From contig CALWWO010000063.1 in assembly GCA_944385265.1 (NCBI GenBank), positions 1 to 6,195 on the forward strand: DNA of 6,195 nucleotides. The letters run 5' to 3'. Numbering within the stretch: position 1 is the first letter of the stretch; the number at the start of each line of letters is the position of its first letter. Below the pieces are notes generated by a model that saw nothing but the letters and a program-made list of their open reading frames with translations, was not told the DNA's origin and did no database searches. Both the position numbers and the translations under genes were made by a program. Origin of the DNA: an uncultured Oscillospiraceae bacterium. Its GTDB lineage: Bacteria; Bacillota_A; Clostridia; Oscillospirales; Oscillospiraceae. This document shows positions 1 to 5,987 of the stretch, one piece after another.

Positions 1-40
1 GGCTATAAACAAGGCTTTTAACTGAGTTTTGGGCTTTTTT

Positions 41-47
41 GGGGGTG
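41..47 (+). promoter_or_regulatory. Ribosome binding site of metA
   Basis: GGGGGTG matches the Gram-positive consensus GGAGGTG at six of seven bases and sits 6 bases before the ATG at 54. It overlaps the codons following the in-frame TTG at 39, so it argues against that earlier start. Confidence 0.7.
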
Positions 48-53
48 CACGAA

Positions 54-971
54 ATGCCTATTAAAATACCTAATCAACTGCCTGCAACACAGACGCTTCT
101 AAACGAAAATATATTTGTTATGACCGAAACACGAGCTATCACGCAGGATATCCGCCCGCTGCACGTCCTTATTTTAAACCTTATGCCCACCAAGATTGTC
201 ACGGAGACGCAGATCGCCCGCGTTATAGGCAACACTCCGCTTCAGGTGGAGCTCGAGCTTATGTACACGAAGTCCTATGACTCTAAAAACACGTCTAAAG
301 AACATCTCATATCATTTTACAAGACGTTTGACGAGGTTAAAGATAAAAAATACGACGGCCTTATAATAACAGGAGCGCCCGTGGAGCATCTTGAGTTTGA
401 GCAGGTGGAATACTGGGATGAGCTCTGCGAAATCATGGAGTGGAGCAAGACAAATGTGTACAGTACATTCCATATATGCTGGGGCGCGCAGGCGGCGCTT
501 TATTACCATTATGGAATCAAAAAATACCCGCTTGAGAAGAAACTGTTCGGTGTTTTCCCGCATCACATAGACCATGCACACTCCATGCTGCTGCGCGGTT
601 TTGACGATGTGTTTATGGTGCCGCACTCGCGTCACACAACCGTTCGCCGTGAGGATATAGAGGTTGTGCCGGAGCTTAAAATACTCGCTTCCTCCGACGA
701 GGCCGGCGTCTATGCAATTAAAACAGATGGGGGCAGGCAGTTTTTCATCACAGGCCACTCCGAATATGACGCTGATACACTTGAAAAGGAGTATCTGCGT
801 GATAAGGCACAGGGGCTTCCCATCGAGATACCGAAAAACTATTATCCGAACGACGATGATACAAAGCGTCCTGTCGTCACATGGAGAAGCCACGCAAACC
901 TTCTCTATTTCAACTGGCTCAACTACTATGTCTATCAGTCGACGCCGTACAACATAATGGATATTAAGTAA
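54..971 (+). CDS. metA: Homoserine O-acetyltransferase (MetA family)
   Basis: Cytoplasmic enzyme that acylates the hydroxyl of L-homoserine, the first committed step of methionine synthesis. The 305-residue product matches the usual MetA length. Visible residues: catalytic Cys142 in [16 protein letters not shown], and His235 and Glu237 in TGHSEYD, the positions known for this class I glutamine-amidotransferase-like fold. Residue 111 is Glu ([11 protein letters not shown]). In characterised MetA enzymes Glu111 goes with acetyl-CoA use and Gly111 with succinyl-CoA, so acetyltransferase is preferred despite the common 'succinyltransferase' label. The ATG at 54 is chosen over an in-frame TTG at 39 because the family begins MPIKIP, the residue numbering then matches known enzymes exactly, and GGGGGTG lies 6 bases upstream. 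Its promoter and any methionine-responsive leader lie outside the window. It ends at a strong terminator. Family call is near certain; acyl donor is inference from one residue. Confidence 0.97.
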   Translation: MPIKIPNQLPATQTLLNENIFVMTETRAITQDIRPLHVLILNLMPTKIVTETQIARVIGNTPLQVELELMYTKSYDSKNTSKEHLISFYKTFDEVKDKKYDGLIITGAPVEHLEFEQVEYWDELCEIMEWSKTNVYSTFHICWGAQAALYYHYGIKKYPLEKKLFGVFPHHIDHAHSMLLRGFDDVFMVPHSRHTTVRREDIEVVPELKILASSDEAGVYAIKTDGGRQFFITGHSEYDADTLEKEYLRDKAQGLPIEIPKNYYPNDDDTKRPVVTWRSHANLLYFNWLNYYVYQSTPYNIMDIK

Positions 972-976
972 AATCA

Positions 977-1020
977 AACCCGGTTCAAAAGCTTCTGTCC
1001 TTTGAACCGGGTTCTTGTTC
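977..1020 (+). terminator. Rho-independent terminator of metA, probably bidirectional
   Basis: A perfect 13-bp stem (AACCCGGTTCAAA at 977-989 with its complement at 1001-1013) encloses an 11-base loop and is followed by a T-rich run (CTTGTTCTGTTT). It starts 5 bases after the metA stop. On the other strand the hairpin is followed by TTGATTTTAC, also T-rich. The convergent membrane-protein gene ends at 1028, so one hairpin may serve both genes. Confidence 0.9.
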
Positions 1021-1027
1021 TGTTTAT

Positions 1028-2212
1028 TTACGTCTTATTCGCGCTTCTGTCAGCCGTTGTCAGTCCCGAGTTTACAAACGCAAAGCAGACGGCTGTATGC
1101 ACCCAGAAAATTGTGTTATCAACTATTCCGCCGACCGCTATCTGAACCAGCATAAGCAGATTGAGCAATTTGACTACCCGAGAGTGTCCCGTATCGTTTT
1201 TTATCATGCTCGCTCGTACCATTTTCCACGCGAGGATTCCTATAAGTGCCGTGCCGATAATCCCGAAATTTACTAGGCTGTCGATATATATGCTGTGAGC
1301 GTGATCGGCCATAGGCCCTCCGACGCTCCTCCACTGTGCATAATACGCCATCGGCCCTTTACCGATCAGGACAGAGGAAAGATCCGAGAGATACAGGCGG
1401 AGAGCGCCCATCCATATATCATACCGCTGTTCTACTACAAACTGAAATGAGTTTCTCCACACGAACGAGTCATCGTTGCCCCAGCACCATGAAAGCACCC
1501 CTACGCCGCAGAGCAGAACTGCACCGGCTATCTTGTACTTTTTATTAACAATCAGATAAACTATGAAGCATGCCGCAGCGCCGGCAAGCGCCGACCTGCT
1601 CTCGCTCAAGAATATCCCAAAAGTATTCATTATAATAGTTATGATATATATGCGTTTTGAGCCTCCGCGTCTCATCCTTGAAAAGGCAATAAGTATGCTG
1701 AACATGGCAAGCATCCCATAATAATTGGGGTGCAACGCAAACGCCATCGGCCGGTATGAGACTTTATCGCCGTTAATCACAAACGTCTGTATGACTGCTA
1801 TCGCCGCTGCGACATTGCTGCCTATGCACATGAGGTCGCAGCTTTTTTCAAATCTCGACCGCGTCATAAGCGCATATGTGTACAGTCCTGCTGCAAAAAT
1901 AAGAAATATGCCGACCGATATTAATATGCCAAGCAGATTTTCATTTATAACTGAACTTAAAAACGAGACAGCCGGTATTCCCCAAATGAATCTGCCGAAG
2001 GGGCCTCCGTCTATTACAAATGCCCTCCTGTCGGGCGACGTCAGCGCGTACACTGTCAGTCCGGCAAGTACGAGCGCACTCAAATAATACGGAAGCCACA
2101 CGGACAGGATAAGAAATGATATATAGATGCCGCCGCTGGCGCTTCTAGTATAGTCAAGCTCCTTTATTCTGTACGCCTTTGCCGGTATATAGTAATTGAC
2201 TGTGGCGGACAT
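1028..2212 (-). CDS. O-antigen ligase / Wzy-like polytopic membrane protein
   Basis: Multi-pass membrane protein, about 394 residues from the start chosen, with roughly 11-12 hydrophobic segments and one long loop before the last three. Hallmarks of the O-antigen ligase/polymerase superfamily (Wzy_C type) are visible: HPNYYG at residues 161-166, ESRSA around Arg206 at the end of a membrane segment, and the large extracytoplasmic loop ending DHAHSIYIDSLVNFGIIG with His304 and His306. Members join or polymerise lipid-linked glycans outside the membrane. In a Gram-positive the substrate would be a capsule, teichoic or other surface glycan; the substrate is not deducible here. The start is uncertain: the frame is open to an ATG at 2338 (436 residues) with no clear RBS. 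An ATG at 2245 has AAGGAG 12 bases upstream, and the ATG at 2212 has GAGGGG 6 bases upstream. The stretch 2246-2338 has unlike codon use (AGA, AGG, CTA). No other glycan genes are in view. Confidence 0.85.
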   Translation of the reverse strand: MSATVNYYIPAKAYRIKELDYTRSASGGIYISFLILSVWLPYYLSALVLAGLTVYALTSPDRRAFVIDGGPFGRFIWGIPAVSFLSSVINENLLGILISVGIFLIFAAGLYTYALMTRSRFEKSCDLMCIGSNVAAAIAVIQTFVINGDKVSYRPMAFALHPNYYGMLAMFSILIAFSRMRRGGSKRIYIITIIMNTFGIFLSESRSALAGAAACFIVYLIVNKKYKIAGAVLLCGVGVLSWCWGNDDSFVWRNSFQFVVEQRYDIWMGALRLYLSDLSSVLIGKGPMAYYAQWRSVGGPMADHAHSIYIDSLVNFGIIGTALIGILAWKMVRASMIKNDTGHSRVVKLLNLLMLVQIAVGGIVDNTIFWVHTAVCFAFVNSGLTTADRSANKT

Positions 2213-2218
2213 ATATGT

Positions 2219-2224
2219 CCCCTC
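2219..2224 (-). promoter_or_regulatory. Candidate RBS for the ligase-like gene
   Basis: On the minus strand GAGGGG lies 6 bases before the ATG at 2212. A competing AAGGAG at 2258-2263 lies 12 bases before the ATG at 2245. The ATG at 2338 has only an A-rich, G-poor leader. The site favours an internal start but does not settle it. Confidence 0.4.
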
Positions 2225-2320
2225 AGACGGTCTTGTAGGTCTCATTTCGCTTGTTTTCTCCTTGATTTCCATGAAATTATCTGGCAGTCCACTGTAATCA
2301 CTGCCGATTTTTAGAAAACA

Positions 2321-2349
2321 CCTATATCTTTCTACCATGCTTTTGTGAA
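2321..2349 (-). promoter_or_regulatory. Weak candidate promoter for the ligase-like gene
   Basis: On the minus strand TTCACA (2349-2344, five of six matches to TTGACA) is followed after 17 bases by TATAGG (2326-2321, four of six to TATAAT, lacking the final T). If used, transcription would begin near 2315, inside the longest reading frame, which would exclude the ATG at 2338 and support a start at 2245 or 2212. The weak -10 keeps confidence low. Confidence 0.2.
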
Positions 2350-2475
2350 GAATGTGTAAACTTTCAAATATATTTTCTTTAATTTTTTCTTAAGACGATA
2401 ATTTTATATTTATTGTTCCCTTTTTTCGCTATTATCTGACAAAAGTCTTGTTTTGCACTGTGCGGCCGGGTGCGC

Positions 2476-2509
2476 TGTATATAAAAGATTGTTTGGTTTG
2501 TATATAAAA
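2476..2509 (+). repeat. Pair of 11-bp direct repeats upstream of the CofE-like gene
   Basis: TGTATATAAAA occurs exactly at 2476-2486 and 2499-2509, with starts 23 bases apart, just upstream of the proposed -35 element at 2517. The region is AT-rich, so a chance pair is possible. The spacing is near two helical turns, which would suit a regulator site; no regulator is identified. Confidence 0.35.
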
Positions 2510-2516
2510 ACATAAC

Positions 2517-2545
2517 TTTACTTATATAGGAATATGTGACATAAT
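2517..2545 (+). promoter_or_regulatory. Sigma-A-type promoter of the CofE-like gene
   Basis: TTTACT (2517-2522, four of six) and CATAAT (2540-2545, five of six) are separated by exactly 17 bases. The -10 is preceded by TGA, giving an extended -10 (TGnCATAAT). Transcription would start near 2552, leaving a leader of about 54 bases before the ATG at 2606. The rest of the divergent gap, 2339-2605, is AT-rich with nothing else I can name beyond the 11-bp repeats. Confidence 0.6.
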
Positions 2546-2605
2546 ATGTAAGGTTTAGGCAACGTATTCGCAAAATTCGACTATTAATATATCGGAGGAG
2601 TTTTT

Positions 2606-3799
2606 ATGAGAACTGTTGGCACTGTTGTACGCGGCATCCGCGCTCCCATAATACGCGAAAACGACGATCTCGTCGGTATCGTTACAAACAGCGTTGTTTC
2701 GGCGGCAAAAGCAGAGGGCTTTAACTTTAACGACCGTGACATAGTATGCGTCACGGAGTCTGTTGTGGCCCGCGCGAACGGGAATTATGCCACTACCGAT
2801 GACATTGCGGCTGACGTATCGGCAAAATTCGGAACTGACACTATAGGCGTGATATTCCCTATTCTTTCACGAAACCGCTTTGCTGTCTGCCTGCGCGGTA
2901 TTGCGCGCGGCATGAAGAAAATATATCTCATGCTCAGCTATCCGTCGGACGAAGTCGGAAACCATCTGTTTGACGATGATCTGCTCGACGAGTACGGCGT
3001 GAACCCGTGGAGCGACGTTTTGACTGAGGAAAAATACCGCGAGGTGTTTGGCTATCAGCTCCATCCGTTTACCGGCGTCGACTACGTCTCATACTATTCA
3101 GATCTGATACATGAGTGCGGATGCGAGGTTGAGGTGATATTTGCAAATCAGCCGACGGCCATACTGGATTACACAAAAAACATCCTCACATGTGATATAC
3201 ACACGCGCGCAAGGACTGTGCGCCGCCTCAAGGCCGCGGGAGCGCAGACGGTCCTTACACTGACGGATATAATGAACGCGCCCGTAAACGGCAGCGGATA
3301 CAACGAGGCATACGGCCTTTTGGGCTCGAACAAGGCAACCGAAGAATCTGTCAAGCTGTTTCCGAGAGACTGCCAGAAGTTTGTAGACGCGCTTCAACAA
3401 AGCCTGATAAAAGAAACGGGCAAAAATATCGAGGTTATGATATACGGCGACGGCGCGTTTAAAGACCCCGTCGGAAAGATATGGGAGCTCGCCGATCCTG
3501 TCGTCTCCCCTGCACATACACCCGGGCTTGACGGAACTCCAAATGAACTGAAGATAAAATATCTCGCCGACAATGACTTTTCCTCTCTGAGCGGCGATGA
3601 ACTCACCGACGCTGTCAAGGCGTCCATCAAGGGCAAGGCCGACAATCTCAAGGGAGACATGGCGTCTCAGGGCACGACCCCGCGTCAGCTCACTGATCTT
3701 ATCGGGTCGCTGTGTGATCTCACATCCGGCAGCGGCGATAAAGGTACGCCGATTGTATTTATTCAGGGCTATTTTGACAACTATTCAAAAGAAGACTGA
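2606..3799 (+). CDS. CofE-like gamma-glutamyl ligase (annotated as F420-0:L-glutamate ligase)
   Basis: 397-residue soluble protein of the CofE (F420_ligase) family, whose characterised members add L-glutamate through GTP-dependent ligation to coenzyme F420-0. Visible family features: the N-terminal RDIVCVTESVVARANG (residues 44-59), matching CofE's 'vvTekvvs.aeG' strand-helix, and IYGDGAFKDPVGKIWELAD (279-297), which takes the place of the CofE DTFGRPWR-type segment. It is much longer than the roughly 250-residue CofE of archaea and actinobacteria; the extra sequence includes SYPSDEVGNH and the central LLGSNKATE region (about residues 235-241). This long form is familiar in Firmicutes, most of which are not known to make F420, so the real acceptor is unknown; gamma-glutamylation of folate or another cofactor is possible. 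The start is the ATG at 2606, with GGAGGAG at 2594-2600 five bases upstream. It is a single-gene unit with its own promoter and terminator. No F420 genes are in view. Confidence 0.88.
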   Translation: MRTVGTVVRGIRAPIIRENDDLVGIVTNSVVSAAKAEGFNFNDRDIVCVTESVVARANGNYATTDDIAADVSAKFGTDTIGVIFPILSRNRFAVCLRGIARGMKKIYLMLSYPSDEVGNHLFDDDLLDEYGVNPWSDVLTEEKYREVFGYQLHPFTGVDYVSYYSDLIHECGCEVEVIFANQPTAILDYTKNILTCDIHTRARTVRRLKAAGAQTVLTLTDIMNAPVNGSGYNEAYGLLGSNKATEESVKLFPRDCQKFVDALQQSLIKETGKNIEVMIYGDGAFKDPVGKIWELADPVVSPAHTPGLDGTPNELKIKYLADNDFSSLSGDELTDAVKASIKGKADNLKGDMASQGTTPRQLTDLIGSLCDLTSGSGDKGTPIVFIQGYFDNYSKED

Positions 3800-3832
3800 T
3801 ATTTTAAACCTGCTTTTGCTCTATATATTTTC

Positions 3833-3871
3833 AAATGTCTTTCTATTTGAAGCTTTGAACATAAGACATTT
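3833..3871 (+). repeat. 9-bp inverted repeat in the 3' untranslated region of the CofE-like gene
   Basis: AAATGTCTT (3833-3841) and AAGACATTT (3863-3871) are perfect complements separated by 21 bases. A competing 7-bp stem uses TTCAAAT (3830-3836) and ATTTGAA (3845-3851), so the two cannot form together. There is no T-run directly after the second arm apart from two bases before the terminator stem. It may help shape the transcript end or be incidental. Confidence 0.3.
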
Positions 3872-3873
3872 TT

Positions 3874-3913
3874 GCATCCGCATCATTTTATTGATGCGGA
3901 TGCTTTCTTTTTT
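3874..3913 (+). terminator. Strong rho-independent terminator of the CofE-like gene
   Basis: A perfect 12-bp GC-rich stem (GCATCCGCATCA at 3874-3885 with its complement at 3892-3903) closes a 6-base loop and runs straight into TTTCTTTTTT (3904-3913). It lies 74 bases after the stop codon at 3797-3799. Confidence 0.95.
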
Positions 3914-3930
3914 AAAAGCATATATAAAAA

Positions 3931-4062
3931 AGGATGCCGCCCTTCACCCATGTGTATACGCGGACAGGCTGCTCGCCGATAGCATCGTTTTAGATTCAAA
4001 ACGCACATTTACCTTTATCTCCATGAGGTGGGGGATTTCATCTATTAACGAGAGCGTTTTTT
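3931..4062. other. Unexplained GC-richer island; possible structured RNA or gene remnant
   Basis: Between the terminator and the next promoter lies a block that is visibly richer in G and C than its AT-rich flanks. Short nested pairings can be drawn by eye on the plus strand: GATG 3933-3936 with CATC 4039-4042, CACC 3945-3948 with GGTG 4027-4030, ATGTG 3950-3954 with CACAT 4004-4008, and CGTTTT 3986-3991 with AAAACG 3998-4003. The block ends in a weak 4-bp hairpin AACG-AGAG-CGTT with a T6 run (4047-4062). A 59-codon open frame from an ATG at 3899 to a stop at 4076-4078 also crosses it, without an RBS and starting inside the terminator stem. No known RNA family or protein is recognised. Short helices like these arise by chance, so this is only a candidate. 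Confidence 0.2.
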
Positions 4063-4103
4063 ATGATATATACATATGAAATAGGAAAAATCTTTGTTTT
4101 ATG

Positions 4104-4132
4104 TAGAAATACAGAGAAAAGTGTATTATAAT
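4104..4132 (+). promoter_or_regulatory. Sigma-A-type promoter of the DUF4015 gene
   Basis: A perfect TATAAT (4127-4132) is preceded, after 17 bases, by TAGAAA (4104-4109, four of six to TTGACA). Transcription would begin near 4139, giving a short leader of about 26 bases before the GTG start at 4165. Confidence 0.65.
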
Positions 4133-4154
4133 GAGCTTGCAAAATAAAAAACTT

Positions 4155-4159
4155 GGAGG
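4155..4159 (+). promoter_or_regulatory. RBS fixing the GTG start of the DUF4015 gene
   Basis: GGAGG lies 5 bases before the GTG at 4165. The only earlier in-frame start codon, TTG at 4153, overlaps this RBS itself, so the GTG is the supported start. Confidence 0.8.
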
Positions 4160-4164
4160 TTGCT

Positions 4165-5916
4165 GTGAGAAAGACTTCTTCGGTCAGGCGGCGCGAAAAA
4201 AGACGCAGACGCCTGAAAATCATTACTTCCTGCTGCGCTTTCGCGCTGCTTATAGCCGCGGTCTTCTACATTGCTTTCGGCGATCGGCTGCCGTTCGGTT
4301 CTTCCTCATCGGATAGTATGATACTCGATCCCAACACTTCCTCATCATCTTCCGAAGCTGAGGACGCATGGCGACGCGGATTTATCTCCTCAGACGGCAG
4401 GACTGTAGATATAATAGACGCCGAAAACGAGCAGATCGGCTCGCTTGTACGCGGTACCAGGATCTCCTATGACCCCGATGACGAGACATTTTTAAATTAT
4501 TATGAGATCATGTTAAACGACGGCACTGTCGGGTATGTGCTGTCGGAGTTTGTGACCGCAAATTACGAGAATGTTGTCAAAGAAAGATCGGTTTACGTCA
4601 GGACTGCTCAGAATCTGTACAATGAGGACGGTATAACACTCGGTACTCTTGTTAACAAGGGTGAAGCGCTTGACGTCGTAGGATTTGACACGGTGGATGA
4701 AAACGGCGATGTCAACAAGTACATGGTCGAATATAACGGTGAAACAGGGTATATAAGATCCGAATACGTCACATCAACGCTAGAGGACGCGACGGCGAAT
4801 TACGACGAGGACGGATCGTATCAGATCCACGCCGAGCGCGGCAATCCGTACGGCGGCGGCGACGCGGGAAGCCTTGACTTTTTCCCTCGGGAAAAGCCGT
4901 CTTTTGAGGATAACGTCATGCCTGAGGAATGCCGTACGCTGTATCTGTGCGGCGAGGCCGTAAAAAGTGTTGATGATTATATTGAGCTTGCCGACTCTAC
5001 GGGGATAAACGCCTTCGTCGTTGATATTGTCGACGGAACGGCCGTATCGTATCCCTCCCCTGTTATGGAGGAGTACAGCCCGACGGCGTTTGCACGCGCC
5101 ATATTCACGGTAGAAGAATACCAGGAGGCGATCCAAAAAATCAAGGATGCCGGATATTACGTCATCGGCAGGATAACCGCGTTCAACGACTCGAACCTTG
5201 TCGCCGACTATCCCGAGTGCGCTATCACCGACAATAACGGCGAGCCGCTCTCTCTTTCACGCGGCTACTGGCCGAGCGCGTATGATCGTTCTGTCTGGCA
5301 GTACAAGGTAGAGCTTGCGGTCGACGCCGTTGAGACGATGGGCTTTAACGAGATACAGTTTGACTATGTCCGCTTCCCCGATGGCACACGTTCGCTTGAA
5401 AGCGCGGGTACTATAGATTATAACAACACATACGGCGAGACGAAGGCTCAGGCCATACAGCGTTTTCTCATGTACGCGTGCGACGTGCTCCATGAGTACG
5501 GAGTCTATGTCTCTGCCGACGTTTTCGGCGAGGCCGCATATACATATGTTACAGCTTACGGGCAGTACTGGGCCGCAATAAGCAACGTAGTCGACGTCAT
5601 AAGCGGTATGCCGTATCCCGACCATTTCGCCGCAAACGGAGATTATCTGCCTTGGACGCATCCATACGAAACTCTCAACAGCTGGGCTGAAAGCGTTGTT
5701 ATCCGTCAGACGGAGACGGCGTCTCCCGCGATCGTCCGGACGTGGATTCAGGCTTATAACGCAATCAGGTCGCCATATAATGCTTACGGCGTTCACGAGG
5801 TTACTGAGGAGATACGCGGTCTGCGCGACGCGGGGCTTACAGGCGGTTATATGACGTGGAACGGATCTTCCGACATAAGCAAATACCGCGAACTTGCGGA
5901 AGCGTTTAATTATTAA
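4165..5916 (+). CDS. Membrane-anchored DUF4015 glycoside-hydrolase-like protein with SH3b repeats
   Basis: 583-residue envelope protein. Order of parts: an Arg/Lys-rich N-terminus (residues 2-18); one membrane segment (about 19-39), acting as signal anchor or uncleaved signal; a Ser-rich linker (45-64); two SH3-like repeats (about 79-134, GYVLSEFVTANY; and 141-204, GYIRSEYVTST); an acidic spacer; and a C-terminal TIM-barrel-like putative glycoside hydrolase domain (about 252-583). Domain marks include INAFVVDIVDGTAVSY, YYVIGRITAFNDS, GFNEIQFDYVRFPDG (Asp400), YVSADVFGE (Asp452, Glu456), ISGMPYPDHF (480-488), RTWIQAYN and GLTGGYMTWN. These match the DUF4015 family, predicted to hydrolyse a polysaccharide; the substrate is unproven. 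SH3b repeats often bind peptidoglycan, so a wall-linked glycan acted on outside the membrane is my inference. The GTG start is set by GGAGG at 4155. It has its own promoter; 71 bp separate it from the following tldD-like gene. Confidence 0.9.
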   Translation: MRKTSSVRRREKRRRRLKIITSCCAFALLIAAVFYIAFGDRLPFGSSSSDSMILDPNTSSSSSEAEDAWRRGFISSDGRTVDIIDAENEQIGSLVRGTRISYDPDDETFLNYYEIMLNDGTVGYVLSEFVTANYENVVKERSVYVRTAQNLYNEDGITLGTLVNKGEALDVVGFDTVDENGDVNKYMVEYNGETGYIRSEYVTSTLEDATANYDEDGSYQIHAERGNPYGGGDAGSLDFFPREKPSFEDNVMPEECRTLYLCGEAVKSVDDYIELADSTGINAFVVDIVDGTAVSYPSPVMEEYSPTAFARAIFTVEEYQEAIQKIKDAGYYVIGRITAFNDSNLVADYPECAITDNNGEPLSLSRGYWPSAYDRSVWQYKVELAVDAVETMGFNEIQFDYVRFPDGTRSLESAGTIDYNNTYGETKAQAIQRFLMYACDVLHEYGVYVSADVFGEAAYTYVTAYGQYWAAISNVVDVISGMPYPDHFAANGDYLPWTHPYETLNSWAESVVIRQTETASPAIVRTWIQAYNAIRSPYNAYGVHEVTEEIRGLRDAGLTGGYMTWNGSSDISKYRELAEAFNY

Positions 5917-5928
5917 GCTTTTGATGTA

Positions 5929-5949
5929 CGGCGGATGAAAACACCGCCG
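5929..5949 (+). other. Small hairpin in the DUF4015-tldD spacer
   Basis: CGGCGG (5929-5934) can pair with CCGCCG (5944-5949) around a 9-base A-rich loop. No T-run follows (AACATATC), so it does not look like an intrinsic terminator. It could stabilise or process a joint transcript of the two flanking genes, or be incidental. Confidence 0.35.
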
Positions 5950-5987
5950 AACATATCTATATATTGCTAATATGAAAGGAGAAAAAC

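Noticed and set aside
39..53. In-frame TTG at 39 as the metA start
   Set aside because: The family starts MPIKIP, the RBS lies downstream of the TTG, and numbering from the ATG at 54 puts the catalytic Cys at 142 and Glu at 111 as expected.
1028..2212. A capsule or exopolysaccharide gene cluster built around the ligase-like gene
   Set aside because: No glycosyltransferase, flippase or sugar-nucleotide gene is present on either side; the neighbours are metA and the CofE-like gene.
2379..2573. 64-codon minus-strand open frame in the divergent gap
   Set aside because: It lies in AT-rich promoter DNA, overlaps the promoter of the CofE-like gene, has no clear RBS, and its Lys/Asn/Tyr/Ile-rich product matches nothing I recognise.
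3981..4010. Possible tRNA T-arm (GATTCAAAAC)
   Set aside because: No matching acceptor, D-arm or anticodon arm could be laid out around it.
3949..4024. Short minus-strand open frame (about 26 codons) in the GC-richer island
   Set aside because: No Shine-Dalgarno site and no recognisable product; it is too short to support by coding signal alone.
5929..5949. Hairpin after the DUF4015 gene as an intrinsic terminator
   Set aside because: The stem is only 6 bp and no T-run follows on the plus strand.
5968..5973. TAATAT preceded by TGC as a separate promoter for the tldD-like gene
   Set aside because: There is no -35 element at a workable distance, and the start of transcription would fall on the RBS itself.
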